A stretch of 23,370 nt of DNA from Candidatus Mediterraneibacter gallistercoris (GTDB taxonomy: Bacteria > Bacillota_A > Clostridia > Lachnospirales > Lachnospiraceae): assembly GCA_019119745.1 (NCBI GenBank), contig DWWI01000175.1, forward strand, positions 1-23,370, in the 5' to 3' direction. The translations under genes were made by a program, and so were the position numbers. Below, piece after piece: positions 21,930-23,370 of the stretch. The notes beneath the pieces are model-generated. The model was not told where the DNA came from. It worked only from the letters and a program-made list of their open reading frames with translations, and searched no databases. How positions within the stretch are numbered: the stretch's first letter is position 1; each line of letters opens with the position of its first letter.

Positions 21930-21953
21930 GTCGTAATATAAATAAAAATTGTC

Positions 21954-22562
21954 TTACAATCTCTTTACTTTTCTCAGTATTTTCCTGCCGTTTTCCCAGT
22001 CCTCCGCCGTCACCTCAGCCACATATCCGCCGCCGTTTTCCACCTGCCAGTGATAGAATTCATATGCATCCTCAGACAGTTCCGAAAGCACCGCCATGAT
22101 CGTACCGCCATGCACGATAAAGGCCGCACTGTCTGTCTCTTCACTCAGAAGCCTGCCGATCCATTTCTTTACTCCACCCACACATCTCCTGCGAAATGAT
22201 ATCTGCTCTTCTCCTCCCGGGAATGCAGTCATCCCGCCGGATTCCATCCACTGGATATACTCCGGTTCATCTTTCAGGTCTTCATAAGTCTTCTGCTCAT
22301 ATTCACCGAAATCACACTCTCTGAGCATCGGTTCTGTACTTATCTCCTGCCCCGGATAAATAAGTTCTGCAGTCTGGATGCACCGCTTCAGCGGACTTGC
22401 AATGATATGTTGTACAGGCGGATACAGCCCGCCAATACTTTTTTTCTGACGCTGCCGGAACTCTTCCACTGCCTGTTCGGACAGATCTTCATCCGTCCGG
22501 CCGATATACTGTCTTCTCTCATTGCCCGGCGTCTTCAGGTGCCGGATAAATACAATCTTCAT
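21954..22562 (-). CDS. cobC: CobC-type histidine phosphatase (alpha-ribazole phosphatase)
   Basis: A 202-residue histidine-phosphatase-superfamily protein. The phospho-His motif is IRHLKTPGN (6-14; Leu where Gly is usual in RHG). Further landmarks are YIGRTDEDLS (19-28), typical of CobC, SPLKRCIQTAEL (56-67) with the second Arg, RECDFGEYE (81-89) with the acidic residue, and IVHGGTIMAVL (149-159) with the second catalytic His. CobC removes the phosphate of alpha-ribazole 5'-phosphate or of adenosylcobalamin 5'-phosphate late in B12 nucleotide-loop assembly. Adjacency to cobS, 11 bases upstream, supports that role over a general phosphatase. The ATG at 22562 has AAGGAG at 5-6 bases; the ATG at 22577 would overlap cobS. 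Confidence 0.85.
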   Translation of the reverse strand: MKIVFIRHLKTPGNERRQYIGRTDEDLSEQAVEEFRQRQKKSIGGLYPPVQHIIASPLKRCIQTAELIYPGQEISTEPMLRECDFGEYEQKTYEDLKDEPEYIQWMESGGMTAFPGGEEQISFRRRCVGGVKKWIGRLLSEETDSAAFIVHGGTIMAVLSELSEDAYEFYHWQVENGGGYVAEVTAEDWENGRKILRKVKRL

Positions 22563-22573
22563 ATTTCTCCTTA

Positions 22574-23353
22574 TCACTTCCCGGCCAGCACGATCACCGC
22601 CAGCATCGCCAGCTCACACATCTGCAGAAAATATCCCGCCAGATCCCCGGTCGTTCCGCCGAACTGCTTTCTGCTCATCCGGTAATAATAAGCAAATACC
22701 AGAAGTGCCGCTGCAATCACGAGTACCGATGCAGCCACGGAACCGCTTTTCCTGCTCCAGCCAAGATATAGAATAACACCCGCGCACGCGAGAGCACATA
22801 TGATAAGCACAATGCGCACTGTTTTTTTCTGCGCCCCGTCCTGAAATGTCCGAAGCAGCCCGCTGTTCTTTGCCGCCTGAAACGATACGACAGAGATTCC
22901 GCTCAGAGACCTCGAAAAAGGATAGATACACGCTGTCAGCGGAAGCATCCGTACATCCGCCTCGCTCCACAATGCCAGTGCCGCCGCAAAGTATACGCAC
23001 AGCCCGATCACAGCGAATGCTCCCGTATGCGGGTCTTTGAGTATCTGCAGTTTCTTTTCCCTGTCCCCGTAGGAACTGAGCGCATCGATGGTATCCGCAT
23101 ATCCGTCCAGGTGGATCCCTCCTGTAACAAGAACAGGGATCAGTGTCATCACCGCCGCGAAAAACAGCTTTCCGAAAGACGTATACTGCAGGATCAGATA
23201 CCCGGCTCCCGCCTGCAATAATCCGGTTATCACGCCTACAACAGGAAAAAAACACATCGCATACTTCATATTTTTTTCATTCCAGTCCACCGTGTGGACA
23301 GGGAGCTTGGAATACATGGACAGTGCCACTGCCAGCGAACTAAAAAAACGCAT
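22574..23353 (-). CDS. cobS: Adenosylcobinamide-GDP ribazoletransferase
   Basis: A 259-residue integral membrane enzyme that joins adenosylcobinamide-GDP to alpha-ribazole (or its phosphate) in the last stage of cobalamin synthesis. Signature motifs are present: SLAVALSMYSKLPV (6-19), GGIHLDGYADTIDAL (78-92) with the metal-binding acidic residues, KDPHTGAFAV (106-115) and FGGTTGDLAGYFLQ (231-244). Five to seven hydrophobic segments are seen, and the length is typical. The ATG at 23353 has GGAGAAGAGAAAG ahead of it, a usable but A-rich site close to the window edge. The gene runs into the CobC-type gene with 11 bases between, and further cob genes are expected beyond the right edge. Confidence 0.95.
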   Translation of the reverse strand: MRFFSSLAVALSMYSKLPVHTVDWNEKNMKYAMCFFPVVGVITGLLQAGAGYLILQYTSFGKLFFAAVMTLIPVLVTGGIHLDGYADTIDALSSYGDREKKLQILKDPHTGAFAVIGLCVYFAAALALWSEADVRMLPLTACIYPFSRSLSGISVVSFQAAKNSGLLRTFQDGAQKKTVRIVLIICALACAGVILYLGWSRKSGSVAASVLVIAAALLVFAYYYRMSRKQFGGTTGDLAGYFLQMCELAMLAVIVLAGK

Positions 23354-23370
23354 CTCTTTCTCTTCTCCTA

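Noticed and set aside
1..23370. tRNA, rRNA, CRISPR array or riboswitch
   Set aside because: No repeated spacer pattern, no cloverleaf-like or rRNA-like stretch, and no leader long enough for a recognised riboswitch was seen. The leader of cobS, where a cobalamin riboswitch might lie, is outside the window.

Overview
The window reads as chromosomal DNA of a low-to-moderate-GC Firmicute, most likely a gut Lachnospiraceae-type Clostridia. The basis is strong AGGAGG-like ribosome binding sites before almost every gene, protein families typical of that group (DUF3267, DUF3658, DUF3781, GPP34, DUF6487-like, membrane-tethered XRE regulators), and a cobS-cobC pair at the right edge. Every gene I can support is on the minus strand, so transcription runs from right to left. 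There are no tRNA, rRNA or CRISPR signals.

Right edge (about 21.9-23.37 kb): the tail of a cobalamin operon, cobS followed by a CobC-type phosphatase, closed by a hairpin plus T-rich tract. Next comes a start-less 3' gene fragment (21591-21881) whose stop codon nearly touches a family 2 glycosyltransferase, which overlaps a lipoprotein gene. From about 19.7 kb down to the left edge lies a dense row of about 33 small, mostly single-domain, functionally unrelated genes: flavodoxin, glyoxalase-fold (VOC), an ACT-DUF3781 fusion, four GNAT acetyltransferases, nucleoside phosphorylase, a kinase-like protein, a DHFR-like reductase, HAD hydrolase, two XRE regulators with membrane tails, GPP34, DUF1835/DUF3658, DUF1349, YdcF-like, Nudix, S51 peptidase, a broken metallo-beta-lactamase-fold gene, an SdpI-like membrane protein, DUF3267 metalloprotease, a pRiA4b ORF-3-like protein and an AlkD-like DNA repair glycosylase.

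Genes usually overlap or lie within about 70 bases and each has its own ribosome binding site. The gaps over 100 bases are where regulation shows. One holds a sigma-A-type promoter with a perfect palindromic operator before the XRE gene at 13123. Another holds a 90-base palindromic, MITE-like insertion flanked by a 6-base direct repeat (12399-12488). A third holds a rho-independent terminator after the GPP34 gene.

I do not see one dedicated new system with an obvious mechanism. The unusual feature is the layout itself: a same-strand store of accessory 'housecleaning' genes without a visible integrase or a shared recombination site, with at least two deletion or rearrangement scars (7877 and 21881) and one domain fusion. 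Functions are inferred from remembered family motifs; no database search was possible.
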